This document shows positions 35,501 to 46,316 of a stretch of 64,000 nucleotides of DNA, one piece after another (position 1 is the first letter of the stretch; every line of letters starts with the position of its first letter). The stretch is taken from positions 28,871,953 through 28,935,952 of the forward strand of contig CM033408.1 in the NCBI GenBank assembly GCA_019426215.1. Reading direction: 5' to 3'. The translations under genes were made by a program, and so were the position numbers. Under the pieces are notes generated by a model that did no database searches, was not told the origin of the DNA, and saw only the letters and a program-made list of their open reading frames with translations. Source of the stretch: Buddleja alternifolia. Its lineage: Eukaryota > Streptophyta > Magnoliopsida > Lamiales > Scrophulariaceae.

Positions 35501-35840
35501 ACAAAAAACAGGAAACCATAAGACAAGACGAAACAAAGAAAACCAATAGCCAAAAGAACAGTTACAACAATCGAAACAGGGTACCAAGTGAATGATCCTC
35601 CGCACGAGAAGAAGCCACCCTGATATCCACATGCTGTTCAGTAGAAGCGTGTAGTGGTTCGGGTCTAACACTGACGGAGCAACTTACTAAGTCATCACTT
35701 AACACTTGCTCAGCAGCTAAAAATGCCTTTCTCTTGGCACTCCGAACTAACCTTCGCCCTAACAAAGATGCTTGATGTTGCTCTGTGGACCGTGCTGCAT
35801 ATCTCTGACGGCGAACTCGATTCTTAGCATCTCGATCCAT
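29567..35840 (-). CDS. Helitron transposase RepHel (HUH endonuclease and Pif1-type helicase)
   Basis: The main exon (32908-29567) is uninterrupted for over 1100 codons. Counting from its GTG at 32875, residues 1-340 are the Helitron Rep domain: FLTMTCNPAWPEI, the HUH motif GLPHVHW (His185, His187), and the tyrosine motif KYLYKYIYKGHDR (Tyr320-326). Residues about 630-1100 are a Pif1-family SF1B helicase: Walker A GPGGSGKT (662-669), Walker B WDEA (741-744), and the late AMTINKAQGQTLDYVG and YVAISRAR motifs. The exon acceptor is TTTTTTCAG|TTTTAG. Upstream exons, about 35005-34567 (LQYPLLFPRGEPGW) and about 35493-35050 (a CVYCNALRF and FCCGEGQV zinc-finger-like part), and an N-terminal basic exon from ATG 35840 complete the gene. 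The joints of the first exons show possible frame breaks, so the 5' part may be damaged or mis-spliced here. Confidence 0.88.
32909..34566 (-). other. Large intron of RepHel
   Basis: It lies between the exon ending GCTGATG|GTATGG (34567) and the one starting after TTTTTTCAG (32908). It is AT-rich with no ORF of note and no recognisable nested element. It carries TA- and A-rich stretches and scattered words shared with other plant spacer. Confidence 0.55.
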
Positions 35841-36502
35841 GCACACAACAATCTCTAAACACTTTGGTGCGATAATCCAAAGAGGTAATATACCGCAAAA
35901 TGACGCATGACAACAAAAAACCCCGCATGAATACCAGTTACAAACATGGAACACATAGGCAGCCAAACCAAACAAGCACCACCCAACCTAACCCAGTTAA
36001 GACACCCCAAAGGCATGACCACGTTCGATCATAGCAAAAGTATCAGGGAGAAATAGGAAAAATCTTCGAGTTTTCATTTTTTAAATAAGAAAACATGATT
36101 GTTTTTTATATTCCTTAACCTGACCCGACAAATCAGGGTTGATAGTTTTTAATCATGGCGACACGGACCCTATATAAGACTTCAAATAAAGGAGAAAAAT
36201 GTCACAACTTGTGACAATTTGAAATTGAACACAAAACCTCTCGCATGAAGTGGAAGTCTTACTTAGAATTTAGATCATAGAGATAAGTAGTTATGCTCTC
36301 AATACAAAAACTTTTGAAAGATTTAGGTCAGCGTAGAAAGTTTCAGAATCACCACATAGCAAGAACTCGCACTCCTCGCATTTCCGTCACACAATGGCAT
36401 CACAAATGATAATAAGATTATTATCAACCGCCTTGTAGCCAGCCCGAAGCTGGGTTCGCAATGGAAAAGCAAGGTTGAAGAATACTTTTAGAGATTCTAA
36501 GC

Positions 36503-36523
36503 GCACAATGCACACTATTGTGC
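36503..36523. repeat. Hairpin GCACAAT / ATTGTGC next to a TA run
   Basis: GCACAAT-GCACACT-ATTGTGC is a perfect 7-bp stem with a 7-base loop, followed by ATCCTCTATATATATAA. On the minus strand the order is a TA run, GAGGATGC, hairpin. It lies about 660 bases upstream of the first RepHel exon and is the best candidate for a Helitron left-end structure, though the exact TC terminus is not resolved. Confidence 0.5.
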
Positions 36524-36545
36524 ATCCTCTATATATATAATTGAA

Positions 36546-37490
36546 CAAAAAATAAAATTAACAGACAATTGACTATATAAAAATAAATACTATGACGATT
36601 TGATTAGATACTTCTCGTAGCCACACGACTAATTAGCACGCATAGTAACCTGTAAACGTAGGTTAAAAGGTGCATAAAGAAATGGACAGTTCACCAAATA
36701 ATATGGAGTTTCAGTTCGAGGTCGAGACAGCCTGAGTGCACGGTAAAGTAAGACAACTTCTTAACATATATAATCGTATAGTAAGATAGATTACTATATA
36801 ACTCGATAAACATCTGTATTTTAGGACCCTCTGTTTTTTTAAGAGACATTTATTTTAGGGATGAATTCGATATTCAATGTTTTGAACATCAACTTCACCA
36901 CTTGAATTAAATCTCGTCCAATTAAAAATAGTGAGGACAAGAAGGAAGTTGAGATTCTTTATGAATTTTTTTTCCTAAGAGAGAGAATAATGTGTGAGAA
37001 GAAATAGAAAAGAAAAAATATTATAAATGAAGAAATTGATTGAGGTACTTGTCAAAATTTAAGAATGAAAATGAATTCACCAAATTTGACAGCACAGTAG
37101 TTATTCTGCAATCTCATATTTTATTTAATAGCGAGTTGTCAGAGATGATTCTCCTATAGACCAGGATCAAGAATTCTGATTGATCCAAGTTTAATGTGGG
37201 TGTGTGGGGGGGTGGGGGGGGGGGTGGGGGCGGAGGGGGTAATCATCCTGTACAAGTTACAACTAATAGGGATAAGAATGTATGGCAACATTCAATTTCG
37301 AAATGTTTGGTATTGATTGAACAAGTCAATTGAACGTGGAAGATTGTAGTTGTAAATTTAGGGCGAAAGTGCATCACACTACTTATCGTTGAATATTCAA
37401 TTGAAATCAATTGTTAAAATTCATATGGTGCCCCCCTATTTCCTTTTTGGCAACCCACAATCCTCGTTCTCCTTCACAGTTCCGTCTGGT
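36546..37490. other. Spacer between Helitron and element 2, with a G-rich tract
   Basis: No gene seen. The stretch is AT-rich apart from a G-run cluster at 37206-37239 (runs of 7, 11, 5, 2 and 5 G separated by single bases). Confidence 0.6.
37206..37239 (+). repeat. Poly-G tract with quadruplex potential
   Basis: GGGGGGGTGGGGGGGGGGG, then TGGGGGCGGAGGGGG. At least four G-runs of three or more are separated by one-base spacers, the textbook pattern for a very stable G-quadruplex on the + strand. It stands out against about 65-70 percent AT surroundings. Confidence 0.9.
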
Positions 37491-37616
37491 GAGATGATGA
37501 CTTAGCCGATTTCGAATCCGGCGATGATCTGGACATTTTATTGGATGGAATACCAGAAGATGGTATGATAGGGGAAATCGAAAAGAACGAGAAACAAGCC
37601 TCTGTTCGAAAGGGCT

Positions 37617-38426
37617 TTGAATCTCGAGGGAGAAAGAGACTGCAACATAGTGACAGTACTCCCGACAGAATTTGCCTCGAAGACAAGGGAGGCGGGTGAG
37701 GAAGAGAGTGCATTGGAGGTCTTGACGACCCCAAGGGAAGGTAATCAACCTCATTTTGAGTTTAATGATTATACTAGTAAAACAAGAAATAATGAATACG
37801 AACATTTTCTCGAACTGCTATTTTCCAAAGAAACTATAAATAATAATCATATGAAGCCCCTGCACATACAGGCTGAAATCGAAGGATGTAGACTTAACAG
37901 AGTTTTAATAGATAATGGTGCGACTGTTAATGTTTTACCCGAAAAAACTTTAACTAAAATAAATAAGTCTCTAAAAGACTTAGTAGCCGTTGATGTGGCA
38001 GTGTATGGGTTTTCAGAACAAGCTACAAAAGTGCTAGGTGTCCTACCATGTAGGGTAAAGGTAGGATCAATGGTTTCTTATTCTGCATTTTTTGTAGTCA
38101 AAACAAGCTCGTCCTTTAATGCCCTACTCGGAAGGGATTGGATCCACCAGAACTATTGTTTGCCTTCGACTTTACATCAACTCTTAATATGTTGGAATGG
38201 AAAACAATTCGAAATAGTTAAGGCCGAGAGTAACTCATATTTTGTGGATGCTCAAATTGTGAATGCCAAGTACGGTATCGAAAAGCTTGAAGTGAAAGAT
38301 CAGGGGGAGACATCTGACCCGGTATTCGAAAAGGCCATGGGGGAGGACGTAAGAGGAACTGAAGACAGAATTCAAGTCGAAGAAGGAAAGGAGAAGATGG
38401 TCCAGATCGAAGTAGGTCAATCTTAA
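37617..38426 (+). pseudogene. pol: Protease region of element 2
   Basis: A 269-codon ORF. The aspartic protease active site is VLIDNGATVNVLP (Asp99-Asn-Gly), a normal D-N-G triplet for plant Tat-like elements; the flap-side motif LLGRDWIHQNYC follows near 165-180. The C-terminus is Glu/Lys-rich and runs to a TAA at 38424. Reading further upstream in another frame (from about 37495) gives acidic gag-pol linker sequence, so the real protein was longer at its N-terminus. Confidence 0.82.
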
Positions 38427-38465
38427 GTAGAATTCGAATGTAATGGTTGAACTATTTTTCTTTTT

Positions 38466-39206
38466 ATGGATTTGATCGAATTGAATGTTGTCGAAGAGTC
38501 TTTTAAGCAATTAGTTATGGGAAGACTTGATTCGAAATTACTTTCTTATTCATGTTATTTATCTGATACAGTTAATTCGAATTCTATTACAAATGATTCT
38601 AGCATACCAGTAGGACACGAAATAGAAAATGATATCGAAGAAGGGATCTTGGAACCTGATGAGGATATCAGGCAGAATATACAGGATCCTTTAGAAGAGG
38701 TTAATTTAGGCACACTCGAAAATCCAAGGATGACTTACATCAGTTCAAAAATAGAACCTAATGAAAAAGAAGAATTGATTAAAATCCTACACGATTATAA
38801 GGACTGTTTCGCCTGGGCTCATCACGAAATGCCAGGGATAGATATGTCCGTAGCCAAACACGAATGACCTATAAAACCCGGATTCATACCAATAATCCAA
38901 GCTCCGAGAAGATTCTCGCCTGACCTAATGGGTCCAATCAAAGATGAAATCGAAAAATTGGTAGAAGCTAAGTTCATTAGACTAACCAGGTATGTCGAGT
39001 GGTTGGCAAATGTGGTGCCAGTTATTAAGAAAAATGGCAAAGTTCGGGTGTGCATTGATTTTAAGGATTTAAACAAGGCCACCCAGAAGGATGAATATCC
39101 AATGCCCATGGCCGATACTTTAATAGATGCGGCAGCTATTTCGATATATGTCATTTATGGATGGATACTCAGGCTATTATCAGTTAAAAATAGCCGAGAA
39201 AGATAG
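38466..39206 (+). pseudogene. pol: RT N-terminal part of element 2
   Basis: 38466-38867 encodes the linker and RT lead-in (KILHDYKDCFAWAHHEMPGI), interrupted by TGA 38865. The same frame resumes with PIKPGF, QAPRRFSPDL, VEWLANVVPVIKKNGKVRVC and DFKDLNKATQKDEYPMP. Near 39130 the frame slips; RT continues in the 39127 ORF. The order and motifs are standard for Ty3/gypsy RT fingers and palm. Confidence 0.85.
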
Positions 39207-40176
39207 GAACAAGACGGCATTTCGATGCCCAGGTGCCATAGGTACTTTCGAATGGTCCGTTATGCCCTTCGGCTTAAAGAATGCTGGGGCCACTTATCAA
39301 AAAACCATGAACTATATGTTTTATGATCTCATAGGAAAATCAATGGAGATTTACATTGATGACATAGTGATCAGAGCACAAACGCATCAAGAACATGTCA
39401 AGTCGTTGGTTGAGGCTTTCGAACGAATGAGGCATTTTGATTTAAAAATGAATCCTTTAAAATGCTCTTTTGGAGTCAAGGCCGGGAATTTCTTGGGATT
39501 CTTGATTCATAATCGAGGAATTGAAGTAGATCAAAATAAATCCAAAGCAATCCTAGAAGCAAAACCCCCTACAAACAAGAAAGAGCTACAACGTTTTTTA
39601 GAGCAGGTGAACTTTTTACGAAGATTTATATTGAACTTAGCAGTCAAGACGAAAGCATTTTCCCCACTTTTGCGGATAAAAGAAGGGGAGAATTTCACCT
39701 GGAAAAGAGAGCAACAAGAAGCTTTCGAAGCAATAAAGCGAAACCTCACTCGACCGCCAGTTTTAATTCCTCCTCGAAGTGGGAAGAAGTTAAGATTGTA
39801 CATATCGGCAGCAGACCATTCGATTGGTTGTCTCTTAGTACAAGAAAACGATAGAGGATTCGAACAGGCCGTTTTTTACTTAAGTAGGTTATTGAAAGAA
39901 GCCGAAAAAAGATATTTGTCTATTGAAAAATGGTTCCTTAGTTTGTATTTCGCTTCTGTTAAGTTGAGACACTATTTCTCCGCATATGTCATAGAAGTAG
40001 TGTCCCCAACGGACGTAATCAAATTCATGATAAATCAACCTTTAGTAAAAGGAAGGCTAAGTAAATGGAGTCTAAGTCTACTCCAATTCGATTTGGTCTA
40101 CGTGCCTCAAAAGGCCGTTAAGGGACAGGCATTGGCCGACTTTCTAGCGGATCATCCTTCGAAACCAACATACTGA
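39127..40176 (+). pseudogene. pol: RT palm and RNase H of element 2
   Basis: A 349-codon ORF: FMDGYSGYYQLKIAEKD, VMPFGLKNAGATYQ, an intact catalytic YIDD (Tyr76-Asp79), LKMNPLKCSFGVKAGNFLGF, then the retroelement RNase H (LRLYISAADHSIGCLLVQEN, EAEKRYLSIEKW). The frame ends at TGA 40174 after PSKPTY; the next domain lies in another frame, so at least one indel separates them. Confidence 0.88.
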
Positions 40177-40187
40177 ACAATATCGAA

Positions 40188-40754
40188 TTGGGATTTATGG
40201 ATTTGGTACCATGGATTCTCCATTTCGATGGATCAAGTACCAGAAAAACTGCGGGTATTGGATTATATATATTATCTCCAAATAAAACAATCACAAAAAT
40301 ATACGCAAAAATCGAAGGAGAATGTACAAACAACAGGGCAGAATACAAAGCTCTCATATTAGGCTTGGAGGTTTTACTCGAAATGAATGTAAAAAACATT
40401 GAGATAAGGGGCGATTCCCAGTTAATCATAAATCAAGTAAAAGGGGTCTTTAGATGTGTAAGCCCATTGGCGATAGCTTCATTCACTCGAGTACATGAAT
40501 TATTAAAGGATTTTAATACCGTTAAAATCACACATATACCAAGAGAAAATAATCAGATAGCCAACGATTTGGCTCAAGTAGCGTCAGAATATAAATTAGA
40601 TCATATGTTGCTTGAATCGGCCATCGAGCTTGCCCCAAGAACGGTCTTACCCTTCGAAGATAGACGCATGTCGGTTAATAAAATAGATATTATGAAAGAA
40701 AAAGAAGATTGGCGATACGAAATTATTGAGTATCTTAAAAACCCTACGAAATGA
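40188..40754 (+). pseudogene. pol: Second RNase H domain of element 2
   Basis: A 188-codon ORF: HFDGSSTRKTAGIG (Asp), CTNNRAEYKALILGLEV (Glu), IRGDSQLIINQVKG (Asp) and IPRENNQIANDLAQ (Asp). All four catalytic acids are in place. Two RNase H domains per pol are typical of Tat-like elements. TGA at 40752 ends the frame; the integrase finger follows in another frame. Confidence 0.87.
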
Positions 40755-40868
40755 GGGTTCTCGAACAAATTAAAACTAACTGCGCATCACTGTTTTTACG
40801 ATGGGCAGGAACTATACAGAAAAGATTCCCAGGGAGTTTTATTAAAATATCTCGATCTGGAAGATGCC

Positions 40869-42022
40869 ATGATCGTCATGGGCGAAACCCATGAAGGGAT
40901 ATGTGGATCCCATCAAGCGGGGCAGAAAAGGAGATGGCTAATACACAGATATGGATATTATTGGCCAACAATGATAAGAGACTGTATAAATTATGCTAAG
41001 GGATGCAGGCAATGTCAAAAACACGGGAAAATATTAAGACAACATGCGGCTAATTTGAACTCGATTATCAAACCATGGCCGTTCCGAGGGTGGGCAATGG
41101 ACATCATCGGTGAAATCAAACCTGCCTCATCTAAAAAGCATAGATATATATTGGTGGCTACCGATTATTTCACAAAGTGGATCTAGGCTAAAGCTTTCAA
41201 AGACATCGATTCGACAAAAGTGATAGAGTTCATTAAAGAAAATATAATAACAAGATTTGGGATCCCGGAATCCATAACATTTGATCAAGCTAGAGTTTTT
41301 AACAGCACAGAAATGCTTCAATTCTTAAATCAATTCGGGGTTAAGATATTGAATTCGACGCCTTACTACGCCCAAGCAAACGGGCAAGTCGAGTCATCAA
41401 ATAAATTGATTAAAGGTTGCATTTCGAAAATGATAAGGAAAAATCCTAGAAATTGGCACTAATTGTTGATTGATATGTTGTGGGCGTTAAGAACAACGAA
41501 GAAAGATAGTTTGGGGATATCTCCGTTTCAACTGGTTTATGGCCATGAAGCGGTAATTCCTATCGAAATCAGTATTAAATCGAAAAGGGTTTGTGAACAA
41601 ATGCATCTCACAGCGGAACAATATATCGAAAATATGAACATCGAAAGTTTAGATCATGAGATGTTGCAAATAACGGCGTTAAAACAAATCGAACTCCAAA
41701 AGAAAAAAGTAGAAAAAAAGCTACAATAAAAAAAGTACAGCCAAGATCCTTCGAAATTGGAGATTTGGTATGGAAAATGGTTTTACCCGAAGGGTCAAAG
41801 GATCACTTTTACGAGAAATGGTCGCCTAAGTGGGAAGGACCATTTTTAATTTCGAACAAGTTATCAGGAAATTCATTCAAAATTCAGTATTTAAATGGAG
41901 ATAGTTATGGAAGAGCTTTAAATGCAAGACATCTGAAGAAATTCACACCAAGCATATGGAAAGAAAACGAAGCCATTATGTTCGAAAGGTTGCCCGAAAC
42001 GGCCAAAAATTTCTTACACTAA
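40869..42022 (+). pseudogene. pol: Integrase of element 2, broken
   Basis: HHCC finger: THEGICGSH ... GCRQCQKHG. Core: VATDYFTKWI (first Asp present), TFDQARVF (second Asp; homologues have Gly where Ala stands), YAQANGQVESSNK (Glu). Stops at 41184 (TAG, after TKWI) and 41460 (TAA, after NWH) and a frame change near 41725 break it. The C-terminal domain at 41765-42022 keeps LVWKMVLP-type, KWEGPFLI and LNARHLKKF elements. Not functional as it stands. Confidence 0.85.
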
Positions 42023-42085
42023 TCTAAGAACTAAGACTAAAAAATAGTCCAAAAACACTGATCTACGGATTACATCAAAAGTGTT

Positions 42086-44879
42086 CTAAAATCGAATAAA
42101 ATGTAAAGAATTAAACAGAATTTCAAGGGCAGAATCGAAGGCGTCCTTTTCAAGCAAAACCGGTCCAACCACTTCATCAAGTTCATACGTAAGTTGGGCA
42201 ATTTGGTCACCGAGATCAGTAATATCCCCTTCAACTCGATTTGTGAGGTCCGAAAGACGATCTCTTTCCAATTGAAGGGTTGCAATTTGCGAGTCTATAG
42301 CAGCTATCCAAGATAAATAGTCCGCTCGAGTACTCTCCAAGACTGGGGCCCGATTCTTTAGTTGAGATAGTCGCTGGGAGAGTTCGGGGGATATGTCTTC
42401 CGCAAATGGATTGATGCCTTGGTCGAAAAGTTCACGAAGTCGAGTAAGGCATGATTCGAATACCTAGCGAGCCGCGTGAAACAGGGGCGACCATGGATCG
42501 GCAACCCTCGAGGAAGCCTCATCAAGAAGGGCTCGAAGCCTCCTAATCAAGACAGGATCATTCGGAGAGCGGAGAATATCGTAAAGAGCCTCAGTTAATT
42601 CCCCCCGGGAAAATACCAACGGCGCAATCGCTCCTGAAAGAATTAAAATGCGTGTGTGAATAGTAGCTCGAAAAGAAAACATAAGAAATAAAATTTTCAA
42701 ACTCACCTTCAAATTCTGACGAAGTCGCCAACGTCGAAGGGGACGGATCAAGACTAGGAGCGACCCGGACATCAGGAACCGGATCTTTTTCTTCAATATG
42801 CACAGAAGTGGCCGGGAGACTAGAAGGACCCGACAAAGATTGGAGAAAGGCCTCCAGAAGGGCTCGAACCCAGAATAGAAGAATCCACAAAGATAGTCGA
42901 AATCCCCGTCAGGGAGGAAAAGGACAGCCTAATCGAAGAAGGCAAAACAGGGATAGAGAAAAGACCGGCAATGGTTGCCATATCATCAGAATGGTAGACG
43001 GAAGGTACCGGAGCCAAAGAAGAAGAGGGAACCTCGGTCGAAGCTATTACGAATAAAGAAAACCCGTATTAAGATCCAGTCGAAGGATAGAAATCTTATC
43101 CAAATAAATTTTAAGAAACAAGAACATACTTACCAGGAGAAACAGTACCAAAGGAGATAATAACCTCAGTTAGGGCTGTTTGGGTTTCGGGATTGAGTCC
43201 TGAAGCCGAAAGAGCTGTGGGAGAGTTGGTATCGAGAATATCCTCGACATCGAGCTCGAGAGGGAGTTCTTCGAGTGTGGCAGTCTTCACTGAAGGATCT
43301 ATGTAGAAAACATAAATATAAGAAGAGAATGATGCAAGAACCTTTAAGGATGCCAAAACGATAAAAACAAGGTAACAAACAAAGATGATTACCAGGGGCT
43401 TCGATCGTTTCTGCCAAGCAAAGACGTTTCCTACTTCTATGAATAAGGGGCTGGGGGTCCACGTCTTCCTCTTCATCTTCGATTGAAGTTTGGGGCAGCT
43501 CAGCTGCCGAATCAGTTACCGGAGGAAGGGCCTCAGAAATCAGAAGAGCTCTTCTTTTTCGAGTAATCGGAACTGAAGTAGTAGAAGAACTAGCTTTCGA
43601 CTTCGACGCTCCAGTAGAACTCGCTGGAGGTTTAACACTGGCACTCGGGGCATTTCGAACGAGGGTTTCTGATTCTCGAAGGGCTCGAAATAAGCCTTCA
43701 TGAACTTGAATAAGGGGATCATCCCTTTCGAATCGCCAGCCAGACGTTAAGTCTTGAGGAATGAGATAAGCATCATCCAACCAAATTAAGAGAAGCAAAA
43801 TTAACATTCAACAAAAATGGGAGAATTAAAAAAGAAAAACTCACTACTATACCTCTACTGAGAGAAGTCTCGAAAGTTTGCCTACATTTGCGGAACCCAC
43901 GCAAAGTTTGGTAGCATCGATGACCAACTTCCAGATAATCTGCCTGGAATAATTCCGTTGCAAGACACGATTCCAGAAATTAGTGAAACATTGCTCCACT
44001 CGAAGGGTTCTACAGAAGGCGGGAACTGGGATAGGAAGAACTTGACAGGCCGGCATCCCTCGAATGATAGTTTCCGCTCGATCCCTCTTGGTTTTTGGGA
44101 TGGTGTACTGCCTTTTCGACCATGGAAGATTCATCGTCCCCAAGAAAGGAAGTGCAAAACTTTAAGTGAGACCGAATTGTCTCGAACACAACTGCAAGAA
44201 ATAGAAATAATTAGCCAGGAAATAAACAAACATACTCGATAAACAATAAATGATCAAAAAATGAAAAGTACATAAGTACATTAAAAGTTACCTGCGGGTT
44301 ATAAACCTCAACACCCGGAGTGTTATCTGCGAACAGTAAATCTCGAGAAGGCAGAACCGAACGCCAATAAGGGCGATCATCGTCAGAACGCCTCAAAGGA
44401 TCAATATCCCTTAACCAATCTGGAAGGGCAGTATGGGACCAATGGGAAGAAGCTTGCCCATGCCTCATCTCGAAGAAAGGGCACCAAGTTGAAACGAAAA
44501 GTGGGTTGTAAACAGTACTCAGGGCTAAAAGGTATGAGGCCTTCTCGAGGGGGAGTAATAAATTAATAGCAACTTCCCCATAACATACCCAACTCGAGGC
44601 GGGTTTGAAAATAGAAGAAGCTCGAGATGCTTCTTCGAAAGAGTCAGGGGTCCTAATGTTTAACAATTCAGGATAGTAAAGGAAAGCCCAAAAAGACAAC
44701 AGCCATAAGGGACCAGATAATCTCTTGGCGTTCGAAGTGTCCCGGTGAAGATTGAACATCATACAGTAAAATTGAGATAATAATAGGGGAGCTAATTCGA
44801 TGGGCCCCATAGTTGCCGTGATATTGGCAGAAAGAGGGAGGAAAGTTTTGTTGACTACACAGCCAGAATTTACATGCAT
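42086..44879 (-). pseudogene. Antisense gene of element 2 with plant-mobile-domain-like region
   Basis: Minus-strand exons in order. 44879-44292 holds the plant mobile domain (aminotransferase-like) pattern: LSGPLWLLSFWAFLYYPE, SSWVCYGEVAINLLLP, LEKASYLLALS, NPLFVSTWCPFFEMR; it ends at a GTAAC donor. About 44190-43855 continues with KRQYTIPKTKRDRAETI and FTNFWNRVLQRNY. 43807-43400 is Ser/Pro-rich with a basic RKRR patch and an acidic EDEEEDVD run. 43300-42600 is low complexity, and 42340-42086 is a coiled coil (IATLQLERDRLSDL). The N-terminus is cut off at 44880. PMD-type antisense genes accompany some plant gypsy elements; whether this one is expressed is unknown. Exon joints are approximate. 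Confidence 0.65.
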
Positions 44880-44880
44880 A

Positions 44881-44990
44881 TCCCCTCAACTTATAACAAA
44901 TGATCCATAAACTATCAAATGTAACAAAATAGTCCCTCGACTTAAGGACGTGTTTGGCTAATTGTTTAAATTGATAAATAGTATTCTGCA
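44881..44990. mobile_element. Fragment of a TIR element (same family as 60045-60883)
   Basis: CCCTCAACTTATAACAAATG to GACTTAAGGACGTGTTTGGC and AATTGTTTAAATTGATAAAT matches, in the same orientation, the left arm of the 840-base element at 60045-60883. Only one arm is present. It abuts the broken end of element 2. Confidence 0.7.
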
Positions 44991-45127
44991 CTAACGAGGA
45001 AAATCAATCAAATGATTCCATTGCATCCTTCTTCGGAACAAAGCAAGCGCCCTTGTAGGAGGTGCAAATAGAAGTGCTGCTCTAGCAGCAACCCCCCCTG
45101 CAATGGCTCCAGTAGCACTCTTGCCAA
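44991..45127 (-). pseudogene. Isolated terminal exon of an unidentified gene
   Basis: After the acceptor ATTATTGCAG the minus strand reads [19 protein letters not shown], then a Phe/Pro/Arg-rich tail ([18 protein letters not shown]), to a TAG at 44991. The Ala/Gly-rich helix resembles a membrane or organelle-targeted protein end, but I do not recognise the family. A related, truncated copy lies at 58211-58251 on the other side of the kinase gene. Confidence 0.45.
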
Positions 45128-45516
45128 CTGCAATAATGGTGATTTATTTATAAACATATTCAGATGACAAATTATATTTCTACAAGGTCATTTGGTCACA
45201 CAAATCCCTCAGTTATTGTGTAATTACCAAATCGACACTTCAATGGGTTTATATATGAGGTTTACATGGGATAAAATTATAAGAATTTTTAAATACACAT
45301 GGAGTGTAATTGTAAAAAAATACTTAACATGAGGGGTGTGTGAGTAATTTTCAATAAGAGGAGGTTTTGATAATTACACAATAATCAAGGAGGCCTTTGT
45401 GTAATTTTTCCTATTTATATAACTATGTTTGACATCATCAACATAAATTTTTTAAAGAACTTATAAGTTTAGCCAAATGCAATCTTGATTTGTTACGAGG
45501 CTATTGCTTAGCTTGA

Positions 45517-45779
45517 GAGAGTGTTTGGCTAAGTTTATAAGTTATTTAAAACATCTTTTAAGATGTTTAAAAACTTATAAGCTCTTACAAAATGTTTGGC
45601 AAATTTTTTGGTGAAACAGCTTATAAGCTCTTAAAATAAGATATTAGGAGCTTATAAGCTGTTAAAAAATAAGTAAGAGGGGCCCAACTTATTTTTTAAG
45701 ATCTTATTAGCTGGAAAGCTTATAAGTTCCAAAAACATCTTATAAGCACTAAAGAGAATAAGCTTAGCCAAACACCCTC
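45517..45779. mobile_element. MITE with TGTTTGGCTAAGTTTATAAG-type TIRs
   Basis: The left arm is GAGAGTGTTTGGCTAAGTTT and the right arm reads GAGGGTGTTTGGCTAAGCTT on the opposite strand. The inside is a fold-back of ACTTATAAGCTCTTA words. About 260 bases, no ORF. This family of TTTGGC-TTATAAGC MITEs is widespread in plant genomes. A clean target duplication was not found. Confidence 0.78.
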
Positions 45780-46316
45780 GCAAGCTACTTCTGCCGAAGG
45801 AAAGAATTTCAAATATGATAAATTATATTGCCGAAGCTGCAGAAAAACATGAGCTAATTCATCATTTACATGTTCTCGATTGGTAGAAAAATCCAAAATT
45901 TTCATTTTTTAAAAGTTTGATCTTCAAAATGAAACTCAAGTCCATTTGTGTAAAAACCAGCGTAAAAGCCAGCAATACAACATAATAATCCAGTCATTCT
46001 CTATTTGCATGAAACAACAATCATATAAGTACAAAAGAGAATCAAAACAATTTATTCATCATAAAATGTGAATCAAACACTACGGTTAAGTTCAGTCCAA
46101 TGGTTTTTCTTAATGAAATGTACAACTTCACACACACACGTACACATATATCCAACGCCCTATGAGATGTTGAAAAAGAAAAAGAAATGTACAACTTCAC
46201 ACACACGCTTGGTTCATGATTCCACCCAAGCCAAGCAAGACAACCAAACAAATAAACATAGCAAATTGTAAGAGATGGTAAAGCACTATTCAAACAATAA
46301 TCAATGTCGGTCAGAA

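Larger units (their letters stand above)
21343..36545 (-). mobile_element. Helitron with RepHel, RPA-like and F-box genes (5' end approximate)
   Basis: Read on the minus strand, the element would start near 36.5 kb and end at 21343. RepHel is followed by an RPA70-like gene, the usual plant autonomous Helitron order. The 3' end is explicit: CCGAGCAACGCGCGG (hairpin), then TTCTTGCTTTTCCCTAG, followed by T of a TA-rich host sequence. The 5' TC terminus could not be fixed. A 7-bp hairpin at 36503-36523 next to a TA run is the nearest candidate structure, but the flanking base there is not the expected A. The F-box pair (22979-26114) lies between RPA and the 3' end. If 21343 belongs to this copy, the element is about 15 kb and carries captured genes; alternatively that end belongs to a smaller Helitron. 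Confidence 0.65.
37490..44880 (+). mobile_element. Ty3/gypsy fragment (element 2), both LTRs and capsid gag missing
   Basis: Protease, RT, dual RNase H and integrase on + are followed by an antisense gene cluster on -, the same plan as element 1 but with little sequence identity to it. The left end breaks in the region between gag and protease (about 37490). The right end breaks inside the antisense plant-mobile-domain gene (about 44880), where a MITE-like fragment begins. Pol is cut by stops at 38865, 40174, 41184 and 41460 and by frameshifts near 39130, 40170 and 41725. An old, dead copy. Confidence 0.85.

Noticed and set aside
36501..36545. Exact Helitron 5' terminus at the hairpin/TA run
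   Set aside because: The expected A|TC junction is not present where the hairpin would place it, so the boundary is given only as approximate.
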